Below are positions 46,936 to 55,191 of a stretch of DNA of 64,000 nucleotides, in pieces. Below the pieces are notes generated by a model. That model was given only the letters and a program-made list of their open reading frames with translations. It was not told where the DNA came from and ran no database searches. The translations under genes were made by a program, and so were the position numbers. The DNA comes from Clostridiaceae bacterium HFYG-1003 (GTDB lineage Bacteria; Bacillota; Clostridia; Clostridiales; Clostridiaceae), in NCBI GenBank assembly GCA_024579835.1, contig CP102060.1, forward strand, positions 62,001 through 126,000, read 5' to 3'. Within the stretch, counting starts at the first letter, position 1. Each line of letters starts with the position of its first letter.

Positions 46936-47343
46936 ATGAGACATTCTAAAGTTTTTTTAAGTTATCTTTTAATCTTATTATCACTTTTTACTTCATGTTT
47001 AAATATCTCAAGCCCTCATACCTCCAAAGGAGGAAATATACAATACCTCGTTCAGATCAAAATTAATAACACACAGAATTTCCCTGTCGATTTTTTTGAA
47101 GTCGGAACTTTCGAGAATAACACTAAAAAACCTTTACTTAGAGAAAGTGAGGGAGAAAATAATGTCATATTGTTTCAAATATCATATCACCCAACTACAG
47201 AATTTTATATGTATGGAGTTATAAATAATAAAGAAACTGAAATTTTTTATTTCAATCTTGCGGAATATGAGAATACAACTCAACAACAAGAATTAAATTT
47301 ATATTTAGAGTCACATAATGAAAATATATTGATTAAAAAATAA
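46936..47343 (+). CDS. Hypothetical AT-rich lipoprotein (135 aa)
   Basis: Starts MRHSKVFLSYLLILLSLFTSC, a signal peptide with a lipobox (FTSC, Cys about residue 21), followed by a hydrophilic region rich in Asn, Glu and Lys with alternating strands (YLVQIKINNTQNFPVDFFEVGTFE). No family recognised. It is far more AT-rich than the core genes and lies between IS remnants, so it is probably foreign. AGGAG lies about 9 bases before the ATG. Confidence 0.65.
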   Translation: MRHSKVFLSYLLILLSLFTSCLNISSPHTSKGGNIQYLVQIKINNTQNFPVDFFEVGTFENNTKKPLLRESEGENNVILFQISYHPTTEFYMYGVINNKETEIFYFNLAEYENTTQQQELNLYLESHNENILIKK

Positions 47344-47552
47344 CATCATACAGAAAAAAGACAAAAACAATAACTAACTGAGTTCTCATCATTCCGAAGG
47401 ATGAATGGATACATTAGTTGGGGTATTAATCTTCCAAGTAGTTAGGGGCCTCTGATTAATTCTGGTTTCAGCTTATCTTTGCATAACCCTTGGAAAAATC
47501 GCATAAAATACAGTTGAACAAAAAGGCAAAAAAAGAAGAAAGCCGCTTCTGA

Positions 47553-47846
47553 ACTGCTTCCTGTCAAGTGGACAGTGAAATAACCAAAACAAGATCATGC
47601 AGCCAGTGCCTGGTTCCTCACCTCAAGAGGATCCAGACCTTTGTACTTTCTCAAGTACCGCTTCGTGTTGTAGAAGCGGATGTAGTCATCCACCGCCTGC
47701 TTGAGTTCCTCGTAAGTGTGGAAGGTCTTAAGGTAGAACATCTCACACTTCAGGATACCCAAGAACCCTTCCATCGGCCCGTTGTAGATGCAACGGCCGA
47801 CCCGCGACATGCTCTGGATGCAGCCAGCCTTTGAGAAATACATCAA
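47553..47846 (-). pseudogene. IS3-family (IS150-like) OrfB C-terminal remnant
   Basis: The minus-strand frame reads SRVGRCIYNGPMEGFLGILKCE then FHTYEELKQAVDDYIRFYNTKRYL and KYKGLDPLEVRNQALA, which is the end of an IS3-type integrase core (the last catalytic Glu lies in MEGFLG). The part before it is missing at 47846, where IS630 sequence begins. The IS end (CTGTCAAGTGGACAGTGAA) lies near 47562-47580. Confidence 0.75.
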
Positions 47847-47867
47847 GGAAGAAATTGAGCTATTCTA
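47845..47867 (+). mobile_element. 23-bp IS630 fragment
   Basis: AAGGAAGAAATTGAGCTATT and the next bases are identical to 46499-46521 of the full IS630 element. It is the piece left of the IS1182-type insertion; the rest continues at 49512. Confidence 0.7.
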
Positions 47868-49511
47868 GAGGGTTATGAATAATTGCTACTTTTCAGGAAG
47901 CAATTGCATAAACCTCGAAAGATATGTAGAAATTGAAGACTTGGTTTTTGTCAAAAAAAGAAGCAAGATGCTTCCTTAGGTTGCGGAAGGAATTCATCAC
48001 AACAAAACTAACACAGATCATCACCTCAGTGGCTTGCTGTGTTCTCTCCATAATTCTGTCTAGACCATACTTCCGTTTGCTTTCTCCGATTTTGGCTTCC
48101 ACCATATTGCGATCGCCAGCCTCCTGGACCTCTGCTGCTCGCTGCTGCTGGCGCACCTGAGGATCCTTTGGGGGTCTGCCAAGTGCCGGACCGTTCATTC
48201 GGATATTCTTGCTTTTGCAGAATGCCAGGTTGGCTTTGTTTCGATATATCTTATCTGCCAGGATCCTTTCAGGATATGATCCTGTTCTTTCTTTGTAACG
48301 CTCAGCACTCTCTTGCAAGGTCAGGGCTTCATTGAAGTTTTCATACGAAAAATACTCCATTCGCACATACCCATCCACCGTTGAGAGGGCAATTTTCGAA
48401 CCAAACTCGGTGTTGACGGATGCCTTGCCCCGCTTGATAGGCCTTACCCAGGGCTGGGACACACTGACAATTCGACGTTCGATCCGGTTAATTTTTAACT
48501 TCCACATCTCAAACTGCTGATCATGAATCAAAGACAGTGTCTTGAGTGCATCCATCGTCTTTGGGCTGATGGGTTTGTTCATGGCTGGTGAGTCAAAGTA
48601 TCCCAGGCAGCGTTTCAGCAATCTCAAGAGAATACCCTGTTTTTCTCGGAACTGGGCTGGAGTATTTTTTTTCGATTTGGAGATGCTCAAATAAGCCTGT
48701 CTGGCATGATTCAACAATGACTTCTGAGTTTTGGTAATGGGTTTTCCTCGTGTTATTTCTAGATGACGCATGGCTGAACAGACCGCCTCATACAGGAGGC
48801 GGATATCCGTCGGGAAGTGGATGTCTTGTGGAACACAGGTAGCATCCAGGATCAACGTACCGCTGTTTGTCTGTACCAAGTCATTGACCGAAGAAGTGCT
48901 TGACTCAGAGCCTTGGGGATCGCTTTCCCCCGATTGGCCGCCGCTCGAATCATCATCACTATCATCATTGGACGATGGTTTCTTTAAGGGATTCTGAGCA
49001 ATAATGGCTTCATTGATTTGGCAAATTTCTGCGGCTGGAAAGCGTTGCCTGAAGTAAGACATCAAGCTGGTATCAAAGGGCAATTCACTTGAGAATTCTT
49101 CGAATCCAAGGAATAACTGAAGATATGGATTTTCACGAACCAGCTCAATCAAATCCGCATCAGAGACATTCAAGGCTTGTTTGAGAAAAAGAGCGCCAAA
49201 GGCCAGTCTGGATGAGTATGCCCGGTTGCCACGGGACCCATTGAACTTAGTGGCATAGATTTCTTCGATGAGATCCCAGGGCATTTGATGGGATAATTTC
49301 ACCCATCGATTGGAGGGATCAATGCTGACCCCATGGAAACCACTTGGGTATTCAAACACCGAAATTTGACGATTTCTCTTCTTAAAACCCATAAAAATCT
49401 CCTGAATACGAGCAAAAATGCTGAAATTTAATGAAAACTTATAATTTTATTATACCAGAAACCAGTTAAAAGTGGCTTGAACACTATGTTCCGGACCCAT
49501 TCAGCAGTCTC
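47868..49511 (-). mobile_element. IS5/IS1182-type insertion sequence inside an IS630 copy
   Basis: A 1644-bp element with short imperfect end repeats (left GAGGGTTATGAAT; right end complemented GAGACTGCTGAAT) inserted in IS630 sequence. The 7-bp TATTCTA occurs on each side (47861-47867 and 49512-49518) as target duplication, and removing the element and one TATTCTA restores the IS630 frame (ELFYLPPYAPEYNPDE). Confidence 0.75.
47893..49392 (-). CDS. IS5/IS1182-type transposase
   Basis: A 499-residue DDE transposase. The N-terminal domain (SNRWVKLSHQMPWDLIEEIYATKF, RLAFGALFLKQALNVSDADLIELV, ELPFDTSLMSYFRQRF) is of the DUF772 type. An acidic Ser/Asp linker (about residues 136-160) precedes the core with LILDATCVPQDIHFPTDIRLL (first catalytic Asp region) and ILADKIYRNKANLAFC (second) and the C-terminal KRKYGLDRIMERTQQATE. 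The frame is intact. It is encoded leftward; the exact family label (IS5 versus IS1182) is uncertain. Confidence 0.85.
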   Translation of the reverse strand: MGFKKRNRQISVFEYPSGFHGVSIDPSNRWVKLSHQMPWDLIEEIYATKFNGSRGNRAYSSRLAFGALFLKQALNVSDADLIELVRENPYLQLFLGFEEFSSELPFDTSLMSYFRQRFPAAEICQINEAIIAQNPLKKPSSNDDSDDDSSGGQSGESDPQGSESSTSSVNDLVQTNSGTLILDATCVPQDIHFPTDIRLLYEAVCSAMRHLEITRGKPITKTQKSLLNHARQAYLSISKSKKNTPAQFREKQGILLRLLKRCLGYFDSPAMNKPISPKTMDALKTLSLIHDQQFEMWKLKINRIERRIVSVSQPWVRPIKRGKASVNTEFGSKIALSTVDGYVRMEYFSYENFNEALTLQESAERYKERTGSYPERILADKIYRNKANLAFCKSKNIRMNGPALGRPPKDPQVRQQQRAAEVQEAGDRNMVEAKIGESKRKYGLDRIMERTQQATEVMICVSFVVMNSFRNLRKHLASFFDKNQVFNFYISFEVYAIAS

Positions 49512-49745
49512 TATTCTACCTGCCACCGTATGCTCCAGAGTACAATCCTGATGAATTGCTCAACAGCGATCTCAAACGTGGCATAAGTAAAAAACCAAGT
49601 CCCAGGAGCGATGAGGAGCTTGAACATAATGTTCGATCTCATTTAAAAACTGTGCAATTGCGTCCTAATAAAATCAGGGGGTTCTTCCATTCAAAAACCA
49701 CAAAATATGCCTCTTAATATGCGCAAGGTTTAATCAGGGGAGCAA
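49512..49745 (+). mobile_element. IS630 3'-end copy (right fragment)
   Basis: Near identical to 46522-46749 over about 230 bp, including the terminal AATCAGGGGAGCAA followed by TA. It keeps the unshifted sequence at the frameshift site of the first copy. With 46523-46749 it forms a long direct repeat flanking 46750-49511, a potential substrate for deletion. Confidence 0.85.
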
Positions 49746-49841
49746 TAGCTTGATATTCTATAGCACTCCGCAGGAGGCTGTATTTAAGGCTTTGGGTGTG
49801 GAATAGATAGAATTACAAAAGGTTCCAAAGGAGGAAAAGAT

Positions 49842-50903
49842 ATGGCCCAGATTGATACCTACAGAAATAATTTGGCGAGGAAAAGGCAGGAACTCGCCAA
49901 ATTGTCTTCCGACAGGGCAAAAGAAAGCGGAAAAATTCAACCGCTAAAATCTAAGATATTATCTGCAAAGCAATCGATAGCAAGAACGAAACAAGCCTCT
50001 ACACAGAAATCAAAATTAGCTGAAATCGAGCGTCATGAGAAATCTCTTGCGGCTATAGATAAAGCCATCGCTCTAATAGATAGTAAAATCGCAGCCAAAG
50101 AACGAGAAATTGCCACCGAAGAGAAAAGAGTCAGGCAAGAGCAAGATAAAATCTATACTAAACGAGATAAAGAGGAAAAAGCCCGTTTAAAGGCGAGTGA
50201 GCAGCAGATGAGAAAGGTTAACCAATCTTTACAACAACATAGTTTTACTCAATCGCAGCTCACATACGAAATCGAACAACTTAAGTATGTCCCAGAAAAG
50301 ATTACGGTATTGCTGTTTGCGACCAATCCTCGCGGGACAAGTCAACTTCGTTTGGACGAGGAGGTCCGTTCAATTCAAGAAATGATTCGCAAATCCGCAC
50401 ACAGGGATTCTATCGTCTTTGAAAGCCGATGGGCTGTGCGACCGCTTGACATTTTGCAGGCGATCAATGAACTCAACCCTGATGTCGTCCATTTTAGCGG
50501 TCATGGTACAGACATAGGCGAATTGGTGCTTGAAAACGCTGATGGCACAGCAAAGTATGTCACCAAGGAAGCCATTGCGCAGACCATAATGACTTCATCG
50601 GATAAAATTCGCCTGCTCATTTTCAACGCCTGCTTTTCCTATGAGCAAGCAAAAGCTGTTACGGAATATGTTGATGCCGCTATTGGCATGACAGCTTCCA
50701 TTGGAGATACTGCAGCGGTAGCTTTTGCTGCTCAGTTTTATTCGTCTCTGGGGTTTGGGCTTCCTGTTCAAAAGGCATTTGAACAAGCCAAAGGCGCCTT
50801 AATGCTCGAAAGCCCGACAGAACAAAACACCCCGGAATTATTTTTGAAAGGAGGAATTGACGCTGACTCTTTGTACATAGTGCGCCCCAATCTTGATAGC
50901 TAA
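49842..50903 (+). CDS. Coiled-coil CHAT-domain (caspase-like) protease
   Basis: The N-terminal 150 residues are Lys/Glu/Gln-rich and form one long coiled coil (repeated heptads around KSKLAEIERHEKSLAAIDKA and IAAKEREIATEEKRVRQEQ). The rest is a CHAT protease domain: ITVLLFATNPRGTSQLRLDEE, the catalytic His221 in VVHFSGHG and Cys264 in LLIFNACFS, followed by AAIGMTASIGDTAAVAFAAQFY and FGLPVQKAFEQAKGAL. CHAT proteases act in prokaryotic immune and cell-suicide systems. Length is 353. AGGAGG precedes ATG 49842. It lies 85 bp before an ImmA/IrrE gene on the same strand, with no terminator visible between. Confidence 0.85.
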   Translation: MAQIDTYRNNLARKRQELAKLSSDRAKESGKIQPLKSKILSAKQSIARTKQASTQKSKLAEIERHEKSLAAIDKAIALIDSKIAAKEREIATEEKRVRQEQDKIYTKRDKEEKARLKASEQQMRKVNQSLQQHSFTQSQLTYEIEQLKYVPEKITVLLFATNPRGTSQLRLDEEVRSIQEMIRKSAHRDSIVFESRWAVRPLDILQAINELNPDVVHFSGHGTDIGELVLENADGTAKYVTKEAIAQTIMTSSDKIRLLIFNACFSYEQAKAVTEYVDAAIGMTASIGDTAAVAFAAQFYSSLGFGLPVQKAFEQAKGALMLESPTEQNTPELFLKGGIDADSLYIVRPNLDS

Positions 50904-50988
50904 ACGGAGGCTGTTATGGTTACTATGCGGAACAGGGTTGCATCTTAACCAAATGCGCAAATAACCCATGGAGAAGGGAGGATTACCG

Positions 50989-52182
50989 ATGGCACGAGCC
51001 GACGCAAATATTAATAAGGAGACCCTTAGCTTTATCTGCTCACAGATAGGCGTCACGGTTGCTTACCTTTCTCAGAGAACAGGGCAGACAGAGGAAAGGG
51101 TCAGCGCGTGGCTGGATACTTCAAACACCGATTATCCGACAATAAATCAGGCTAAGGGGCTTGCGAAGGTTCTGAAGGTCCCTTTTGCCGGGCTGTATAT
51201 GAATAAGAATATCTTGCCCATTAAACAGTTACCTGCCTTGAGGAACTTGCGGACACTACCTTATGATATAGCGATGGACGATAGTTCTTTGAACCTTGCG
51301 GTTGTTGAACTCATTCGCTACCACGATTTTTTGGTTTCTTCAGAATCGGACATGATAATTGAAGCACTACCGCTGTCGCTGCCTGCAATTGCCGACAACG
51401 CCAGCGTTATTGAATATGCAAAAACCATAAGAGTGTTTTTCGGTATTAAATTGGATGACCAGTTTAAGCTGACCTCTCCACGACAGTTCTACCTTTATGT
51501 GCGGCAAAAAATTGAGAGCAAGGGCATCTTCGTTCACTGTTTTACAGGCGTTGATGTAGAAACTGTTCGTGGTATATCAATCTTCAATGAAACCGCTCCG
51601 ATTATTGGCGTTAACGAAAATGACAGGTATCCAGCCAAGACGTTTTCAATAATCCACGAGTTGGTTCATATCCTAAAGCGCCAGTCCACACTCTGCAATG
51701 AGATGGTTTCGTCGTTTTCTTCCGCAACGGAAGAGGTGTTTTGCAATGCTGTGGCTGGTGAGGTGCTTGTTCCTACAGACTCGTTAAACGCGTATCTGTC
51801 CGCAAAGAAAATCACTTCAATCACCTTGGATGATGTAGAAACTATGGCGGGTAGATTCAGCATAAGTAAAGAAGTCGTTATTAGGAGACTACTCGACACA
51901 AGGCGGTTTACTCAGGACGAGTATGACACTTTTGCAAACGAAATCCGACAAAACTTTGTACAGCAGATAGAAGCAGAAAAAATGGCCCGGCAGGAAGGGC
52001 GAAGACAGTCAATTCCTAAAAACGTCAGCAGAGAAGCAATTGACAAGACCAGCCCGGCGATTTGCCGTATTCTGCTAATGGGTTATAGCGACGGGTATTT
52101 CAGTAAACAGGAAGTTTCAGGTTTTCTTGGGATAAAAGAAAAACACATTCCGAAGTTCCTTGCGGAGGTGGCGAGATGGTAA
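50989..52182 (+). CDS. XRE-ImmA/IrrE metallopeptidase (COG2856), antitoxin-type
   Basis: An N-terminal XRE-like HTH region (NKETLSFICSQIGVTVAYLSQRTG, about residues 9-60; LAKVLKVPFAGLYM) is joined to an ImmA/IrrE zinc peptidase with HELVH at 223-227 and a downstream EEVFCNAVAGEVLVP in which the Glu is the likely third ligand. Homologues cleave XRE repressors or act as antitoxins to adjacent DUF4411 toxins. Length is 397. ATG 50989 (GGGAGGA six bases upstream) is preferred to ATG 50968, because the family starts MARANVN-like. It overlaps the next gene by 7 bp. Confidence 0.88.
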   Translation: MARADANINKETLSFICSQIGVTVAYLSQRTGQTEERVSAWLDTSNTDYPTINQAKGLAKVLKVPFAGLYMNKNILPIKQLPALRNLRTLPYDIAMDDSSLNLAVVELIRYHDFLVSSESDMIIEALPLSLPAIADNASVIEYAKTIRVFFGIKLDDQFKLTSPRQFYLYVRQKIESKGIFVHCFTGVDVETVRGISIFNETAPIIGVNENDRYPAKTFSIIHELVHILKRQSTLCNEMVSSFSSATEEVFCNAVAGEVLVPTDSLNAYLSAKKITSITLDDVETMAGRFSISKEVVIRRLLDTRRFTQDEYDTFANEIRQNFVQQIEAEKMARQEGRRQSIPKNVSREAIDKTSPAICRILLMGYSDGYFSKQEVSGFLGIKEKHIPKFLAEVARW

Positions 52183-52667
52183 ACAATATGTACTCAGAGC
52201 AAATGACTCTGATACCACCGCCCTACCGCTATATAATTGACACATGTTCGATTCTTTCCCAAAAAGCGGACGAGCCTCACCGTCGCAGCGTGTACAGTAC
52301 CCTGTGGCAAAAGATTGATGAGTTGGTTAAGTCATCGGAAATCGTTTTATGCTCTGAAATCAAAGATGAGGTCGAGGACGACACTCTGAAACCTTGGATT
52401 CAACAATGCACCGTTTTAGACGTTGATGCTGGAATTGAACATAATGTCACTAAAATCGTGAACGAACACCCAGAATTGTTGAACTTTACGAACATGAAGT
52501 CTTCCGGTGATGCCTTCCTCATTGCGACCGCAATGAAGTATCGGATTGCCGTGATTACCGAGGAAAACAAAGACTCGCCAAAGAAAATCCCTAAAATATG
52601 CGCGGCGTACAATATCCCGTGCTATAACGTGACCGAACTCGCCGAAAAAGAAGGCTGGTCATTTTGA
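52176..52667 (+). CDS. DUF4411 PIN-like protein, probable toxin
   Basis: A PIN-like nuclease-fold protein. YIIDTCSIL places an acidic residue (Asp22) at the first PIN position, SEIKDEVED has the second, and SGDAFLIATAMKY the third (about residue 112); the C-terminal part (AVITEENKDS, AYNIPCYNVTELAEKEGW) fits. DUF4411 is known from genome neighbourhood surveys as the toxin partner of COG2856. Length is 163. GGAGGTG is six bases before ATG 52176, inside the end of the upstream gene, so the two are co-translated. Confidence 0.85.
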   Translation: MVNNMYSEQMTLIPPPYRYIIDTCSILSQKADEPHRRSVYSTLWQKIDELVKSSEIVLCSEIKDEVEDDTLKPWIQQCTVLDVDAGIEHNVTKIVNEHPELLNFTNMKSSGDAFLIATAMKYRIAVITEENKDSPKKIPKICAAYNIPCYNVTELAEKEGWSF

Positions 52668-52810
52668 GACTTACCGAAAAGACATAAAAGTAATGTGGGA
52701 GAAATTGTGCAAAAGCGGTGCATCTTTTAACGATTTGATTTGAGCGGTGTATTTTAGCAATAAGTATTTACTTTGCCACCGTAGATGACAGGACTTTAAC
52801 CCTATGTACT

Positions 52811-52909
52811 GACTTATTCCCGCGAATGAATAAAAACAATAGAACTGTTCCCTCGAACAGAACACCCCATAAAAACCACTATTGACTTGTTCCCGAGAAC
52901 GGACAAAAC
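52811..52909. repeat. Three imperfect 25-bp palindrome-cored repeats
   Basis: GACTTATTCCCGCGAATGAA (52811), GAACTGTTCCCTCGAACAGA (52842) and GACTTGTTCCCGAGAACGGA (52883), each followed by A-rich or AC-rich sequence. The core is TTCCC-n-CGAA or TTCCCGAGAA, a short interrupted palindrome. Start spacings are 31 and 41 bp. Confidence 0.7.
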
Positions 52910-52948
52910 GTAAAATACAGACCAGACATCAATCTGATGCTATCGTTC

Positions 52949-52984
52949 CACGTTGAGACCGTCGTCTTGATGACAAGAGAGTAA
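52949..52984 (+). pseudogene. Orphan 3' end of a rumA-type gene (probable attR)
   Basis: CACGTTGAGAC continues in frame as HVETVVLMTRE and a TAA stop, matching the end of RlmD/RumA proteins (compare HVETVVLMSRV at the rlmD end). Upstream codons do not resemble the gene, so similarity begins exactly at the 11-bp word. This is what remains when an element inserts near the 3' end of a gene and supplies a new tail. Confidence 0.6.
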
Positions 52985-53049
52985 GATCGATCAATGAGTA
53001 GAATCCGATCTCTAAAACAGAGTGTAGAAAGTAGTCGGAGGTATTATTT

Positions 53050-53346
53050 ATGACTGAGAGAGCAAATCTAAGAACTTGTGAAAAGGGACATAAATATTAT
53101 AAAACCAGTGATTGCCCAACGTGTCCGATCTGCAACGCAGAGAATAAGCCCGAATTTGGCTTCCTGTCGAAATTAGGCTCTCCTGCAAGAAACGCATTAG
53201 TTCACGAAGGGATTGATACGTTGCAAAAGCTCTCAAACTATACAGAGAAGGAAATATTGAATATGCATGGAATCGGACCAGCATCCTTGCCCATCATGAG
53301 ATCGCTCCTCAAAGAAGCGGGGCTTTCATTTAAAAAAGATAAGTAA
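53050..53346 (+). CDS. Small Cys-rich / RNA polymerase alpha-CTD-like HhH protein
   Basis: A 98-residue protein. The N-terminus has a rubredoxin-like knuckle (TCEKGHKYYKTSDCPTCPIC), probably Zn-binding, and the C-terminal 60 residues resemble the RNA polymerase alpha C-terminal helix-hairpin-helix (LGSPARNALVHEGIDTLQKL, ILNMHGIGPASLPIMRSLLKEAG). Proteins of this layout occur in Bacteroides, Clostridium and Bacilli without known role. SD CGGAGG about 8 bases before ATG 53050. Confidence 0.75.
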   Translation: MTERANLRTCEKGHKYYKTSDCPTCPICNAENKPEFGFLSKLGSPARNALVHEGIDTLQKLSNYTEKEILNMHGIGPASLPIMRSLLKEAGLSFKKDK

Positions 53347-53391
53347 AGTTGGATTTCTAATAAAAAAAGCTAAGAGAGGCAGGAAGTTAGA

Positions 53392-53802
53392 ATGAAAGTG
53401 AAAGCATTGAAAATCGACCATGAGTATTATCTTTATCCAGAAGGATATCCGGAGCTGCATCAAATGGGGGCGTATCTGAATACCACGGAAAGCCGGTTTG
53501 TGCACCTCGTGCAGTTGCTGGATGATAATTGTGTAGAACCCTACTTCATTGAATCGGAACAGGCAGATTGCTATCTGAATGTTTCCCGGATGGAGAAACT
53601 CCGGGAAAGCGAAGTGACAATTTTGTCGAAGGAAGAATACGATCAGAGACTGGTCGAGTGCATTGCCAGGATCTGCACGGACTGCGTTCATTATATAGAT
53701 GATCAGAAGGGAGACAATCTGGAGGGGCACAGAAACAAGCTGAGCTTGGATGGCAACTGCTTTTTTAAGGAGCCAGTCGAGGAAAAGGATACCATGTTCT
53801 AA
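53392..53802 (+). CDS. Hypothetical protein (136 aa)
   Basis: No family recognised. It is an acidic, soluble protein with four Cys in the C-terminal third (ICTDCVHYIDD and GNCFFKEP), which could bind a metal. An AGGAAG site precedes ATG 53392. It lies 45 bp after the alpha-CTD-like gene and may be co-transcribed. Confidence 0.65.
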   Translation: MKVKALKIDHEYYLYPEGYPELHQMGAYLNTTESRFVHLVQLLDDNCVEPYFIESEQADCYLNVSRMEKLRESEVTILSKEEYDQRLVECIARICTDCVHYIDDQKGDNLEGHRNKLSLDGNCFFKEPVEEKDTMF

Positions 53803-53900
53803 TTCTGTGGCGAAACCTCGAGCATGACATCGGCAGGTACTTGTCGGCAGGCTGTCAGACGTTTCAATCAGCCGACAGATCGGAACGAATTAGTACAAGT

Positions 53901-53950
53901 CTGGATCTCTGCAACCCTTTCGATACTACAAAGGTGTTGCAGAGATCCAG
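53901..53950. terminator. Long inverted repeat before second RumA-type gene
   Basis: CTGGATCTCTGCAA-CCCTTT pairs with AAAGGTG-TTGCAGAGATCCAG over about 20 bp with one bulge and a short loop. It could be a terminator or a leader hairpin; no T tract follows. Confidence 0.5.
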
Positions 53951-53997
53951 TTCGCTCAATCAAAATCAGACGCCGGAATCACCGGGAAAGACATAGA

Positions 53998-55191
53998 ATG
54001 AATAAAACACAATTAGTTAACGTGAAACCGCCTTGTATATACTATGAACGCTGTGGAGGATGCCAGCTCCAGCACTTGTCCAATGAAAGCCAGAATCAGG
54101 TGAAGCAGGAGATCGCTGAGAAGTATCTGAGCTCCTTCGGGAAGGTTGAAGACATCCTGGTAATGGAGCATCCGTATGAGTATCGCAACAAGATTCAGTA
54201 CTCCTTCGGATATGGAAGAAAGAAAGAGCTGATCGCAGGCATGTACGCTGAGAACTCTCATTCCATCATTGATATTGATCAGTGCATCATTCAGGATCCC
54301 CGAGCGGACCGAATCATCCATACCATCAAAAAGATCATGAAAAAATACAAGATGGAGCCGTATCAGGAAGATCGTGAAACCGGCTTTCTTCGGCATGTTC
54401 TGATCCGGACTGGCTTTACCACCGGAGAAGTCATGCTGGTGCTCGTAACAGCTCATTCGATCTTTACCGGTAAGAAAAACTTCATTCAGCTTCTGACGAA
54501 GGAACACCCGGAGATTACGACCATCATCATGAACATTAACAATCGAAGTACCTCCATGATCTTGGGGGATAAGGAAACCACAATCTATGGCAAGGGGTAT
54601 ATCGAGGATATCCTTTGCGGCATGAGATTCCGAATTTCCTCCAAGTCCTTCTATCAGATCAATCCCAAGCAGACGGAAGTTCTATACAACACGGCTCTGA
54701 AAATGGCTGATTTTAAGGGGAACGAAAGAATCCTGGATGCCTATTCGGGGATCGGCACCATTTCACTGATTGCAGCCAGACAAGTCAGAGAAGTCATTGG
54801 CGTTGAAGTTAACCCGGATGGCGTACGCGATGCCATCAAGAATGCACAGACCAATCAGGTGACCAATGTGCATTTTTATAAGGCAGACGCAGGCGAGTTC
54901 ATGCAAGAGCTGGCCAGGAGGAACGAACCCATTGATGCAGTGATCATGGATCCTCCCAGATCCGGCAGCGACGAGACATTCTTAAATTCGTTATGCAGCC
55001 TGAAGCCCCAAAAGATCATCTATATTTCCTGCAATCCTGAAACACAGGCCAGAGACCTGGAATATCTGCTGAATCACGGATACCACGTTCAGAAGATCCA
55101 GCCAGTTGACATGTTCCCTCAAACTTCTCACGTTGAGACGTGCGTACTTTTGTCCCACAAGAAATCACAGGCATCTTCACCGCCTTTATAA
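53998..55191 (+). CDS. Short RlmD/RumA-type 23S rRNA methyltransferase without TRAM domain
   Basis: A second uracil-C5 methyltransferase, 397 residues, lacking the N-terminal TRAM domain of the first. It keeps the 4Fe-4S Cys pattern (CIYYERCGGCQLQH), the SAM-binding ILDAYSGIGTISLIAA, VIMDPPRSGSD and the nucleophilic Cys in YISCNPETQARD. The tail after HVETCVLLSHKK (SQASSPPL) appears supplied by the adjacent element, since the serine recombinase gene ends inside it. ATG 53998 has GGGAAAG upstream; the longer open frame upstream crosses the hairpin at 53901. Confidence 0.85.
   Translation: MNKTQLVNVKPPCIYYERCGGCQLQHLSNESQNQVKQEIAEKYLSSFGKVEDILVMEHPYEYRNKIQYSFGYGRKKELIAGMYAENSHSIIDIDQCIIQDPRADRIIHTIKKIMKKYKMEPYQEDRETGFLRHVLIRTGFTTGEVMLVLVTAHSIFTGKKNFIQLLTKEHPEITTIIMNINNRSTSMILGDKETTIYGKGYIEDILCGMRFRISSKSFYQINPKQTEVLYNTALKMADFKGNERILDAYSGIGTISLIAARQVREVIGVEVNPDGVRDAIKNAQTNQVTNVHFYKADAGEFMQELARRNEPIDAVIMDPPRSGSDETFLNSLCSLKPQKIIYISCNPETQARDLEYLLNHGYHVQKIQPVDMFPQTSHVETCVLLSHKKSQASSPPL

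Larger units (their letters stand above)
52668..53049. other. Spacer with palindromic repeats and orphan att tail
   Basis: No gene. Holds three TTCCC-centred repeats (52811-52909) and an orphan RumA-type tail (52949-52984). Confidence 0.6.
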
